Position numbers and translations under genes: made by a program. Below the pieces are notes generated by a model. That model did no database searches. It had not been told where the DNA came from and saw only the letters and a list, made by a program, of their open reading frames with translations. This document shows positions 24,403-33,418 of a DNA stretch of 64,000 nt, one piece after another. Position 1 is the first letter of the stretch, and every line of letters begins with the position of its first letter. Origin of the DNA: Desulfobacteraceae bacterium Eth-SRB1 (GTDB taxonomy: Bacteria > Desulfobacterota > Desulfobacteria > Desulfobacterales > ETH-SRB1); contig RPGP01000040.1 of NCBI GenBank assembly GCA_004193555.1, forward strand, positions 377,127-441,126, written 5' to 3'.

Positions 24403-25092
24403 ATGGCTGACAATAAAATTCTTGTTATAGATGATGAAGAAGATATCCTTGAGCTGGTTAGATATAATCTCGCGAGAGAAGGATACAGGGTTGTTTGCGC
24501 GGCTTCCGGAGAACAATCGCTGAATAAAGCCGGGTCCGAGCCCTTCGATCTGATTGTGCTCGATCTCATGCTTCCGGGCATTGATGGCCTGGAGGTGGCC
24601 AAAAGGCTGAAAAACAAACCGGAAACCCGGCATATCCCTATCATTATGTTAACTGCAAAAGGCGAAGAAGCGGACATCGTAACAGGACTGGAACTTGGCG
24701 CTGATGATTATGTTACCAAACCGTTCAGCCCCAGGATCCTAATTGCACGGGTTAAGGCTGTTATCCGAAGAAATTTGCAGGAAGAAGTCGATGATTCTTC
24801 AATTATTCAGATATATGAACTTGAAATCGATCCGGGTAAACGCAAAGTGCTTGCCAAAGGATCGCATGTTGAATTGACATTTACCGAGTTTCAAGTCCTT
24901 TACCTGCTTGCCAGGCGACCGGGCTGGGTTTTTACCCGTTTCAAAATCGTTGATTCAATCCGGGGTGATGATTATCCTGTTACGGACCGCAGTGTCGATG
25001 TCCAGATTGTCGGATTGCGGAAAAAACTCGGACCCTACGGCAAATATATCGAAACAGTCCGTGGCGTCGGATATAGATTCAGGGAGATATAA
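24403..25092 (+). CDS. phoB: phosphate regulon response regulator PhoB
   Basis: 229 residues of the OmpR/PhoB class. The receiver has DDEED (about 9-13), the phosphoacceptor Asp in LIVLDLMLPG (about 53) and the Lys in MLTAKGEE (about 84). The winged helix covers about 130-228 with LTFTEFQVLYLLARRPG and RSVDVQIVGLRKKLG. It overlaps phoR by one base (TAATG). The Pho-box array upstream and the large pst/phoA block in the same window make the phosphate assignment firm compared with a generic OmpR-type regulator. Confidence 0.93.
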   Translation: MADNKILVIDDEEDILELVRYNLAREGYRVVCAASGEQSLNKAGSEPFDLIVLDLMLPGIDGLEVAKRLKNKPETRHIPIIMLTAKGEEADIVTGLELGADDYVTKPFSPRILIARVKAVIRRNLQEEVDDSSIIQIYELEIDPGKRKVLAKGSHVELTFTEFQVLYLLARRPGWVFTRFKIVDSIRGDDYPVTDRSVDVQIVGLRKKLGPYGKYIETVRGVGYRFREI

Positions 25093-26873
25093 TGAAGAAA
25101 AAGAAACGGTTGATCAGTCAATTATATCCTTCATATTTGTTGATTGTTTTCATATCTCTGACTGCCGTGAGCTGGTATGCTTCTGATGCCATGCGAAATT
25201 TCTTCTTTGCGCAGACGGCAGATGTTCTTGAAACCAGGACGAAATTGCTGGAAAGCCGGATTATTAAACACCTTTCACCGCTAAATGAGAAATCTGTTGA
25301 CCTAACCTGCAAGGAAATCGGCGGGATTTCAGAGACCCGCATAACAGTCGTGCTTCCTTCCGGAAAAGTAATCGGCGATTCAGAAGAAGATCCCCGCAGC
25401 ATGGATAATCATAGCGATAGAAAAGAAGTAAGGGCGGCGATCAGCGGAAACATCGGCGATTCAACAAGATTCAGCAGAACACTTCAGCAAAAAATGATGT
25501 ATGTTGCAATACCCCTGATAAAGGATAATAAAATACTGGGGGTTTTAAGGATCTCAATTCCTGTAACGTCTGTAGATAATGCTTTAAAGTCCATACAAAG
25601 AAAAATTGCGCTTGGAGGATTGTTCATTGCTTTGTTAGCGGCAATAATCAGCCTGTTTGTCGCGCGGCGTATCAGCGAGCCTCTGGAGGAGATGAAAAAG
25701 AGCGCAGATCGTTTTGCCGAAGGCGACCTGGCCCACAGGCTGCCGGTGCCTGACACAAAAGAGATGGAGGCCCTTGGTGAGGCAATGAACCAGATGGCGG
25801 CCCAGCTTGACAGCAGAATAAAAAGCGCCATACGCCGGAAAAATGAACTGGAAACCGTACTTTCCAGCATGTTAGAGGGAGTAATTGCTGTAGATATGGA
25901 TGAACGCATCATCAGCGTAAATCAGGTAGCAGCCATGATATTTAATGGCAAGCCTGAAAAATTTAAGGGGCAAAGTATTCAAGAGGCGATAAGGGTTTCA
26001 GAATTGCAGCGTTTTGTAAAAAGGGCGCTTTTGAGTGTGGAATCGATAGAGGATGATATCGTTTTAGAGCACAATGAAGAACGTGTTTTGAATATGCACA
26101 GCTCTTCGCTTCAAGATGCAGAAAAAAAACGCGCCGGCATACTGGTTGTAATAAATGATGTCACAAAACTAAGACGTCTTGAAAATGTTCGGCGTGATTT
26201 TGTTGCCAATGTTTCCCATGAAATTAAAACACCCTTAACAGCAATCAAAGGTTTTGTAGAAACTCTTCATGACGGAACCGTTGAAAAGCCTGAAGATATT
26301 GAGCGTTTTTTCGAGATTATCATTAAGCATATTAATCGTCTCGATGCCATAGTTGAAGATCTTCTGACCCTGTCAAAAATCGAACAGGAAGATACTGGGG
26401 AAAAAGAGATAAAGTTTGAAACAGGATCTATCAAAGATGTTTTAGAGACGGCAATTCAGGTTTGTCAGGCAAAAGCAGACAAAAAGAATATTCATATCAA
26501 GTCTATTTGTGATAAAGGAATTACCACAAGAATTGATCCAGCGCTTCTTGACCAGGCTATAGTTAATATCCTTGATAATGCCATAAAATACAGTGAAAAA
26601 GAAAGCGCTGTATATGTTGAGTGTTCTTCAATGGAAAAAGAGATAATAATCAGCATTAAAGACCAGGGAATCGGAATTACCAAAAAACACCTGCCCCGGC
26701 TTTTTGAAAGATTTTACCGGGTTGATAAGGCTCGAAGCCGTGAATTAGGCGGCACAGGACTTGGGCTTGCCATCGCAAAACATATTGTTCAGACACATGG
26801 CGGCAGGATATCAGTTGAAAGCACACCAGGCAAAGGAAGCGCCTTTACAATCCATCTGCCAAGCACTAATTAG
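25092..26873 (+). CDS. phoR: phosphate regulon sensor histidine kinase PhoR
   Basis: 593 residues. Order: membrane helix near 13-30, a periplasmic segment of about 140 residues, a second helix near 172-192, HAMP (RISEPLEEMKKSADRFAEGD), PAS (LSSMLEGVIAVDMDERIISV), HisKA with VSHEIKTPLTAIKGFVETL (phosphorylated His near 375) and the ATPase domain with NILDNAIKYS, DQGIGI and GGTGLGLAIAKH. The large extracytoplasmic part differs from the short-loop E. coli PhoR and resembles the Bacillus-type sensor layout. Co-transcription with phoB is expected. Confidence 0.92.
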   Translation: MKKKKRLISQLYPSYLLIVFISLTAVSWYASDAMRNFFFAQTADVLETRTKLLESRIIKHLSPLNEKSVDLTCKEIGGISETRITVVLPSGKVIGDSEEDPRSMDNHSDRKEVRAAISGNIGDSTRFSRTLQQKMMYVAIPLIKDNKILGVLRISIPVTSVDNALKSIQRKIALGGLFIALLAAIISLFVARRISEPLEEMKKSADRFAEGDLAHRLPVPDTKEMEALGEAMNQMAAQLDSRIKSAIRRKNELETVLSSMLEGVIAVDMDERIISVNQVAAMIFNGKPEKFKGQSIQEAIRVSELQRFVKRALLSVESIEDDIVLEHNEERVLNMHSSSLQDAEKKRAGILVVINDVTKLRRLENVRRDFVANVSHEIKTPLTAIKGFVETLHDGTVEKPEDIERFFEIIIKHINRLDAIVEDLLTLSKIEQEDTGEKEIKFETGSIKDVLETAIQVCQAKADKKNIHIKSICDKGITTRIDPALLDQAIVNILDNAIKYSEKESAVYVECSSMEKEIIISIKDQGIGITKKHLPRLFERFYRVDKARSRELGGTGLGLAIAKHIVQTHGGRISVESTPGKGSAFTIHLPSTN

Positions 26874-27034
26874 GAAATCAGACCATTCAATTAAACTTAA
26901 GGCTCCACTGCCTTTTATTATTTTCTTTTGTTTCCGGACGAAAAAACAGCGTTTTTAAACAAATAATTTTACAAAAATTGCTAATTTTGACAAATTTATT
27001 TGACAAAATACTGAATAGCGTTAATAAATTTTTT

Positions 27035-28350
27035 ATGAAACGACAAATCCATGATAGATTACAAGATCTTGTTACAGATCGGACTAACAATGATGTGATT
27101 ATCATCGAAGGCGCGAGGCAGGTTGGTAAATCCCATCTTGTAAACAGCGTTTTAAAAACAATAGACAGGCCGTATCTAACTTATGACCTGGAAAAAATCC
27201 GAAAATACGCCGTGAAATTTCAAAGACAGAAGATTTTTTAGACTTTAGCGCCCTGATGACTGATCGATATAATCTTCAGCCAGGGACAATCCTGTTTTTT
27301 GATGAAGCACAGGAATGCAGGAAACTGGCAGAGTATGTCAAGTCGTTTAAAGAAGACTGGCTTGATATTAAAGTGATTCTGACAGGTTCTTCGATGAACA
27401 GATTTTTTCCTGTGGGTGCGCGAATACCTGTCGGCAGAATGAAAAGTATGTGTATTTTCAGTTTTTGCTTTTCCGAATTTGTCAAATTTGTAAAAGGAAA
27501 GCCTCTGTATGAATATATTCTCTCTGCGCCGGAAAAAACACCAGAGTCAAGGCACAGACTTCTGCTGGAACTTTTTGATGATTATATGGTGACCGGAGGC
27601 TATCCTGAAGCTGTTAAAGCATTTAAATCAGGCAAGCCTCCGGGTGACATTATTGAAGAAATTATTGCATCTCTTGAAGAAGATTTTGAAAGAAAAGAAG
27701 CATACCAACCTGGTTTGTTCCTGAATACGCTTCGCTCTGTAGCCAGTCATATTGGAAGTCCGTCAAAATATACCCATATTGATGCAACCAAATATCATGC
27801 AAAACAGATTTTGGAAGCAATGAAATCCTGGCATATTATACTTGAAGTCTCTCAGTATTCTTTAGACCCCAATCACAGCGATTTCCTTCCAAAAAGATAT
27901 CTTCATGATCTTGGCGTTGTAAATATGTTCAGAAGTTTGGCTGTTCCTGCGATTTCCTTGTTAGGCACTATTGATCCGGCATTGAGAACACCACTTGGAG
28001 GAGTATTTGAAAATGCTGTTTTGTTAAATCTTCTTCAGGGGGCTTCGGCATTTAAATCTGTTGCCACATGGAAAAAAAGCAAACAGGCGGGTATTGAAGT
28101 CGATTTCATTATAGATATTATAGATGCAAGAACCCGAATACCTGTTGAATGCAAGGCCACGACGTCAATGCAAAAACGACATTATAAAAATATTATACAT
28201 TATCTGGATTTAACCGGACAAAAATTTGGCGTACTGGTTTCGGCCGCTCCTTACGAAAAAATAGTAGATAAAGGGCGGATCATTCTCAACCTGCCAATCT
28301 ACCTCGCCACCAGATCAAATATTATAGAATATTTCAAAAGCAATAATTAA
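27035..28350 (+). pseudogene. DUF4143-type AAA ATPase, frameshifted
   Basis: The first part (27035-27241, MKRQIHDRLQDL...) has Walker A GARQVGKSHL. It ends at a TAG just after a run of six T. The second part, open through 28350, continues the same protein in the -1 frame with LFFDEAQECRKLAEYVKSF (Walker B), ILTGSSMNRFF, and the C-terminal DUF4143 nuclease-like segment GIEVDFIIDI...PVECKATTS. Together they make one DUF4143 protein of about 430 residues. A frameshift at about 27225-27240 separates Walker A from Walker B, so the gene is probably inactive unless the T-run reflects a sequencing error. Confidence 0.75.
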
Positions 28351-28482
28351 GGGGCCGGAGAATTTACCCCAAGACCTCAATCCCGGCAAGAGATAAAGAG
28401 ATATAATCAAAAGTTGTGTTTAACGGGCTTGTGACCCGTTGTTTTTCAAAATGAACCATAAATACAGGAAACAGCTAATTTC

Positions 28483-28623
28483 ATGGCAGAAGGCCATAGT
28501 ATAAAAATCATGGCAAGGCTTATTGGAATTGACGCACCGGAAACAGCAAATAAAAGAAAAAAGATGAAGAAAATCGCAAAAAAAAATATCAGTGATGATC
28601 AGCGTAGATTTGTGGCTGAATAG
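28483..28623 (+). pseudogene. thermonuclease (SNase-like) N-terminal stub
   Basis: A 46-residue reading frame contains ARLIGIDAPETANKRK, the hallmark VRLIGIDAPE(T) loop of staphylococcal nuclease domains. The catalytic Arg/Glu half is absent and the stop TAG abuts the convergent mqnC stop. It is interpreted as a truncated remnant; the lysine-rich tail (KKMKKIAKKN) may be out of the original frame. Confidence 0.5.
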
Positions 28624-29697
28624 TTACAATTCTTTTATTTTATTATAAAAACAGTCTCTTTGAAAAGCTTTGTAACCTGCGTCCTGAATCAGGCGCACCA
28701 TTTCCTCTTTTGGCAGACGGAATTTGATCCCTGCGGCAGCCACGACATTTTCTTCTATCATTGTGCTGCCAAGGTCGTTTGCTCCAAATGCGAGAGCTGT
28801 CTGGGCGATCTTATCACCCTGTGTTACCCATGATGCCTGGATGTTTGGGATATTATTTAGAACCAGCCTGGAGAGAGCGAGCACTCTGAGATATTCTACA
28901 GCAGTGGCTTTTTGAGTATTAAGACGTGTATTGTCAGGTTGAAATGTCCAGGGTATAAATGCGGTAAACCCGCCTGTTTCATCCTGAAGATCTCGAATTT
29001 TTATCAGATGTTCGATTATATGCTCTGGTTTTTCAATATGCCCGAACATCATTGTGGCGGTGGTTTTAAGCCCGCAGTTGTGTGCTGTTTTCATCACCTC
29101 AAGCCACTGGCCGGCAGTGCATTTGTTCGGAGAAATCTTTTTTCTTATCTCATCTGCGAGTATTTCAGCGCCGCCGCCAGGAATAGAGTCAAGTCCGGCG
29201 CCGACAAGTTGATTTATAGTGTCTTTTATGGATAAAGAGGCTTTGTTTGATAAAAAAGCTATTTCCGGTGGTGAAAACCCGTGAATATGAATAGTAAAAT
29301 TATCCTTAATGTACTGCAAAAGATCCAAATAGAAGTCAAGATCGAGAAAAGGGTGCATTCCGCCCTGAAGCAGTATCTGCGTTCCTCCAAGCTTCAAGGT
29401 TTCTTCAATCTTCTGTTTTAAAGCTGCTTTTGAAATAACATACGCATCCGGATGGCCGGGAGGACAGTAAAAGGCGCAGAACAGGCAGCCTGACACACAA
29501 ACATTTGTATAATTTATATTCCGGTCAACCACAAACGTAACAACAGGTTCAGGATGAAGGGCTTGTCTTCTTTTATCGGCCAGGTCGGCCAGGGTCAGGG
29601 TGTCTGCTTTGGTTAATAAAATAAGGGCATCTTCAAAGCTGATACGGTCATTTGAAGCGACTTTTTCAATAACTTCAACAACACAGTCCATAAGCAT
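28624..29697 (-). CDS. mqnC: cyclic dehypoxanthine futalosine synthase (radical SAM)
   Basis: 357 residues. The radical SAM cluster is in NINYTNVCVSGCLFCAFYC (CxxxCxxC, about 60-78). LLQGGMHPFLDLDFYLDLL and SIPGGGAEIL are typical MqnC segments. It cyclises dehypoxanthine futalosine in the futalosine route to menaquinone. It is paired with mqnE 91 bp upstream on the same strand. A menaquinone-dependent anaerobic respiratory chain is implied. Confidence 0.93.
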   Translation of the reverse strand: MLMDCVVEVIEKVASNDRISFEDALILLTKADTLTLADLADKRRQALHPEPVVTFVVDRNINYTNVCVSGCLFCAFYCPPGHPDAYVISKAALKQKIEETLKLGGTQILLQGGMHPFLDLDFYLDLLQYIKDNFTIHIHGFSPPEIAFLSNKASLSIKDTINQLVGAGLDSIPGGGAEILADEIRKKISPNKCTAGQWLEVMKTAHNCGLKTTATMMFGHIEKPEHIIEHLIKIRDLQDETGGFTAFIPWTFQPDNTRLNTQKATAVEYLRVLALSRLVLNNIPNIQASWVTQGDKIAQTALAFGANDLGSTMIEENVVAAAGIKFRLPKEEMVRLIQDAGYKAFQRDCFYNKIKEL

Positions 29698-29704
29698 CTT
29701 TTGT

Positions 29705-29785
29705 TCTTCGTAGTAAAATATATTTTAACCGTTTACGGTTGTCGGTTCACAGTTCACATAACTGTAAACCGGGAACGGTTACAAT
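29705..29785. repeat. inverted short-period array (CGGTTCACAGTT family)
   Basis: AACCGTTTACGGTTGTCGGT on the left is mirrored by AACTGTAAACCGGGAACGGT on the right across an ACATA centre. It fills the mqnE-mqnC gap. Confidence 0.6.
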
Positions 29786-29788
29786 ATA

Positions 29789-30874
29789 TCAAACCGGATT
29801 ATAAAAAGAATCCCGCTCAACAGGAGTAAACCCTGCCGATGATATAAGGCGTTTTATCTGTTCGCTGGTCAATCCCTTTGCCGATTTTGCGCCGGCCATA
29901 TGTGTAATCTTTTCTTCAATTATGGTTCCGTCCAAGTCATCCGCTCCAAAGGAAAGAGCGACCTGCGCCAGTTTTTCTCCTATCATAACCCAGTATGCCT
30001 TGATATGATCAAAATTATCAAGCATGAGTCGGGCTGTTGCCAGACTCTTTAAATCGTCAAAGGCCGTAGTGGCCGGAATTTGTGATAATTTTGTGTTTTT
30101 TGAATGAAATGCAAGGGGAATGAAGGCTGAAAAACCTCCTGTTTTATCCTGCAAATTTCTTAATTTGATAAGGTGGTCAACACGTTCTTCAATAGTTTCA
30201 ATATGGCCGTAAAGCATTGTTGCATTTGAAGTAATCCCGGCGCCATGCAGCCTTTCCATGATTTCAAGCCATCTTTTGCTTCCTATCTTTTTGGGGAAGA
30301 GTCTTTTTTTAACCCTGTTGCTCATTACTTCGGCGCCGCCACCCGGGATCATTGAAAGACCGGCATTCTTCAGGCTGGTGATGGTTTTATTTAGAGACAG
30401 ATTTGCAATCCTGGAGATATGATCTATCTCAACAGCAGTAAACGCCTTGATGGTTGCATCCAGCCGGATCTCTTTAATAGTTTTTAGCAGATCAATATAA
30501 TAATCAAACGGGAGGGAAGGGTTAAGACCGCCAACAACATGTAATTCGCGAACCGGTTCGTCAATCCGTTCCAATAGTTGCGTCTTTACATCTTCAATGG
30601 AAGAGGTAAAGGCGCCCTTTTCACCCTTGTCTCTGGCATATGCGCAAAACAGGCAGCGGTTCAGGCAGATGTTTGTATAGTTTATATGCTGGTTATATAC
30701 ATAATAGGCTTTATTGCCATGCCGTTTGCGACGCGCATGATCGGCTATGCGTCCGACTCCGATAAGGTCATTACTTTTATACAAAGCAAGGCCGTCTTCA
30801 AAGTCAAGACGCTTCCCTGAAACAACTTTTTCATTTATGTTATATAATCTGTTGTCTAAAAAAGAAAATTCCAT
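29789..30874 (-). CDS. mqnE: aminofutalosine synthase (radical SAM)
   Basis: 361 residues. HINYTNICLNRCLFCAYAR holds the CxxxCxxC cluster (about 62-80). ELHVVGGLNPSLPFDYY and AFTAVEIDHISRI are the MqnE-type substrate-binding segments that separate it from MqnC. It joins 3-enolpyruvoyloxybenzoate to SAM-derived adenosine. Other pathway genes (mqnA, B, D) are not in the window. Confidence 0.93.
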   Translation of the reverse strand: MEFSFLDNRLYNINEKVVSGKRLDFEDGLALYKSNDLIGVGRIADHARRKRHGNKAYYVYNQHINYTNICLNRCLFCAYARDKGEKGAFTSSIEDVKTQLLERIDEPVRELHVVGGLNPSLPFDYYIDLLKTIKEIRLDATIKAFTAVEIDHISRIANLSLNKTITSLKNAGLSMIPGGGAEVMSNRVKKRLFPKKIGSKRWLEIMERLHGAGITSNATMLYGHIETIEERVDHLIKLRNLQDKTGGFSAFIPLAFHSKNTKLSQIPATTAFDDLKSLATARLMLDNFDHIKAYWVMIGEKLAQVALSFGADDLDGTIIEEKITHMAGAKSAKGLTSEQIKRLISSAGFTPVERDSFYNPV

Positions 30875-30904
30875 ATATTTTCATTACCACGAAGAAATGA
30901 TGAA

Positions 30905-30993
30905 TTTGTAAAAAGTCGAATTCATCAAGTGTTAGGTGTTAAGACAAAAGACTTTTACGAGACCGTCAAAAGTGCTTTTTCGACTTTTTACGA
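30905..30993. repeat. GTAAAAAGTCG inverted repeat with an internal GTGTTAA unit
   Basis: TTTGTAAAAAGTCG (30905-30918) is mirrored by CGACTTTTTACGAG (30979-30993). The interior carries GTGTTAGGTGTTAAG heptamers. The outer arms match the 22701-22834 element. Confidence 0.65.
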
Positions 30994-31029
30994 GGCTATA
31001 AAGAAATTATAAAAGCATAGAACTGAAAT

Positions 31030-31120
31030 CCGCTGGAACGTGACCAAGTGGTCACGATATAAACCAGAAAAGGGTGTATATGGCAAGCTATTTTTCAGGT
31101 TCACCGGTCGGGGTTTTACT
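31030..31120. repeat. about 95-bp repeat, copy 1, with GTGACCA/TGGTCAC palindrome
   Basis: Homologous to 35000-35098. Both contain GTGACCA(A/G)GTGGTCAC, then CCAGAAAAG(G/C)GTGTATATGG. Read on the plus strand both copies give a similar peptide (WSRYxPEKxVYGKLFF), but neither has a convincing start or length. It flanks trmO on one side and the intact TSUP gene in the other copy. Confidence 0.6.
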
Positions 31121-31134
31121 CACGGTGTGTATAT

Positions 31135-31614
31135 TCATTTTTCCACAAACCGGCTATCTGATGTCTTGGATGCAACCTTGTTCTGATTTTTTTCAAGCCA
31201 TCCGCTGGCAGTGACGTCTTTTATATCAAACTTCGGCACATAGGGCTTGATGTCGATCAGCGGTGTACCGCTAACAACATCAATTCCTTGAATCGTCAAT
31301 ATACGGCCGCTTCTTGAAAGGAGTCTGACAATGGAGATGCCGATCGGATTAGGCCGTCTGGGAGCTCTGGTGGAAAAAAGCCCCCTTTGCTGATCATCCA
31401 GAAAGGGTTTTACCATCAAGTCATATCCCTTGGATCTGTGGAAATAGTATAACAGAATCAGGTGGGAAAATCCTTCAACATCGGTCAGTCCCTGTTCATA
31501 GGCTTCATCAACGATAATCCTTCCCTTGACGAGTTCAGCGCCCGATGGCTGAATGGGCATCCCCACAGAGTCATTAAACGGTGTTTCTATAAAGCCGATA
31601 GGTAATATTTTCAT
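31135..31614 (-). CDS. trmO: TrmO/TsaA-family tRNA methyltransferase
   Basis: 159 residues. IGFIETPF at the N-terminus, GFSHLILLYYFHRS (about 48-61) and FSTRAPRRPNPIGISIVRLL (about 80-99) are the conserved segments of the family. It methylates N6-threonylcarbamoyladenosine at position 37 of certain tRNAs, with SAM. Only the core domain is present. A specific tRNA target here is not evident. Confidence 0.88.
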   Translation of the reverse strand: MKILPIGFIETPFNDSVGMPIQPSGAELVKGRIIVDEAYEQGLTDVEGFSHLILLYYFHRSKGYDLMVKPFLDDQQRGLFSTRAPRRPNPIGISIVRLLSRSGRILTIQGIDVVSGTPLIDIKPYVPKFDIKDVTASGWLEKNQNKVASKTSDSRFVEK

Positions 31615-31843
31615 ATTGTTTATTTCTCAAATTGATTCATGTTGCCCCTACAAAATTTGTTATTGAATCATAAACGATCCTGCTGTTAAAATCCATAAAA
31701 ATTTATGCCTGCGGCTGAGAGCTTGTCCGAAAATTTTGATTCTACTGCAAAAGCGTGAGAAGCGGCCCAAATTTCCGCAAATTTTCGTCAAATAGGCTTG
31801 CTATTCTCCCCAAATTTCCAAAAATTTGGTCTCGCTTTCACAC

Positions 31844-32720
31844 TTAAAAAATCCCGATGATATATTTAACAGCTAGGAGAGTTATTATTATGGCCAGAAT
31901 TGTTTTTATTATTTTTGCCGGCATATATTTCTGAACTCTTGCGCCGCAGTACATGCCCGCAAAACCGCCGGCTCCGAACAGGGCGCCTAAGAGCCAGTCG
32001 GGAGAGATCGCTAAGCCGGTGTGTGCGTAATATGGCGCTATTATTGTGTAAAAAACAACGCCCGCAACAGAGGTTATCAATGTGCCTAACAGGGCGGCTC
32101 CGGCTATTGTAAATACAGGGAGGCCAAAAACAGCCACAAGAAAAGGAGCGATAATTGAGCCTCCGCCTATGCCGTATGTTCCGCCGATTATTCCCACAAC
32201 AAATGTAAGTGCAAACAGGGAGATTGTATTAAAGAAAAATGTTTCACCGTAGAAGCTGTATGTATAATTTGTCAGAGAGAAATTAACGGTTTTAACAACC
32301 GTTTCATGTTCAGTTCCGGATTCAATGCCCTTTCTAATTTTTTTTATCCTTTCATTAAATTTTTTTTTCAAGCTCCCTTGCTTTCTTTGTTTTGCCGTTT
32401 TTTTGCAGCACAGTAAAAAGAAGCCTGAGCCCGACATATAGAAGGATGCACCCGACAAAAAGTTTGAAATTTTTTGGATCAGGAAGGTATTTAATCCTGA
32501 GAATGGCCCCTATAAAAACCCCTGGCAAAGTTCCTGCAATAATGACCCATGCAAGGGGCCACGCCATTCTTCCCTCTCTCACATATCTGTATACACCGCT
32601 TGGAATAGCGACAATATTGTAAACCAGGTTTGTGGGGCTTACCGCAGGGCTTGTAAAACCGAGCACACTTACCTGAAACGGCAGGAGCAGGGACGGAATG
32701 CGTTCGTGCAGAGTGTGCAT
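31844..32720 (-). pseudogene. TSUP (sulfite exporter TauE/SafE-like) permease, truncated and frameshifted
   Basis: A near copy of the intact gene at 35105-36055. The first 36 or so residues are replaced by MHTLHERIPS, and the frame breaks at a run of nine T (about 32359-32367), where the intact copy reads ATTTTATTTC. After the break the second half, from KKFNERIKKI to KYIIGIF, is intact in another frame. The duplication covers at least 31840-32690 against 35105-35950. Nucleotide identity is high, so the event is fairly recent. Confidence 0.85.
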
Positions 32721-32744
32721 AACTTCTAAAAATTATGGTCACCA

Positions 32745-33134
32745 TTATATCTTGTCTTTTAGTTCGTTATCCAGGGAATTAAGTATCTCGAAAACATTAT
32801 TTATTGATGAAGCGACTGTTGCACCATCTCGGCAATGCTTATGATGCGGGAAAGAAGTTATAGTTCTATGGTGAGGGGCATTATCCCAGCGAGCTGTGAA
32901 TTTGCTATCCGGTGTTTGGAGTTGATATCTGTACTTGATTGCTATAGGCCTTCTCTGATTGATGACAACATATTCAGCCACATGGAGTTCATGGCCACCA
33001 TGTAAATAAAGAGTTCCTCGAATATAACCTTCTTTTTCGCCAATCTCTCGAAATGAAACTTCTTCATTCCGAACCCACACATTATCCTTTATTGCTTCCA
33101 GGAAGAACGAAAAATAGTCAGTTATTCGTTCCAT
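32745..33134 (-). CDS. tumE: TumE-family toxin (DUF6516)
   Basis: 129 residues from the ATG at 33134 (MERITDYF); an extension to 33170 overlaps the upstream gene further. RGTLYLHGGHELHVAEYVV and RWDNAPHHRTITSFPHHKH are typical of the TumE/DUF6516 family of toxin-antitoxin toxins, which act as nuclease-like or NTase-linked toxins; the exact activity is not inferred here. Its start overlaps the antitoxin gene by 13 bp. It lies between the duplicated TSUP copies, in an accessory stretch. Confidence 0.7.
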   Translation of the reverse strand: MERITDYFSFFLEAIKDNVWVRNEEVSFREIGEKEGYIRGTLYLHGGHELHVAEYVVINQRRPIAIKYRYQLQTPDSKFTARWDNAPHHRTITSFPHHKHCRDGATVASSINNVFEILNSLDNELKDKI

Positions 33135-33418
33135 GATATTTCGCTTAGTATCTGATATTTTTTTTCCCAAAGCTTCTTTCCGCGAATAGAAGCATACCAG
33201 TCAAACCATTGCAGATCGTCTCCCAACTCCCCTGAATCGAATTTGTTTAAAAAGAATTCGGAATCCATTTTATACTTTTTTTCAAACTTTTTGCACTCGC
33301 TTTCAAATTTCAAGAATCGGGCATAAGAAAAATTGATATGGTCTTGCAAGGCTTCCAATATGATTGGTTTTGTATCAGCAATACCATGTTTTGTTTTTAA
33401 CAATAGTGTCGTACCCAT
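33122..33418 (-). CDS. tumA: TumA-family antitoxin
   Basis: 98 residues. SYARFLKFESECKKFEKKY leads into FLNKFDSGELGDDLQWFDWYA (about 60-80), the pattern of small antitoxins that pair with DUF6516 toxins. It precedes and overlaps the toxin gene, the usual order for a coupled toxin-antitoxin unit. DNA-binding features are not obvious. Confidence 0.65.
   Translation of the reverse strand: MGTTLLLKTKHGIADTKPIILEALQDHINFSYARFLKFESECKKFEKKYKMDSEFFLNKFDSGELGDDLQWFDWYASIRGKKLWEKKYQILSEISWNE

Noticed and set aside
27225-27245. Programmed -1 frameshift in the DUF4143 gene
   Set aside because: The T6 run is not in the X XXY YYZ register relative to the upstream frame, so a plain frameshift is more likely.
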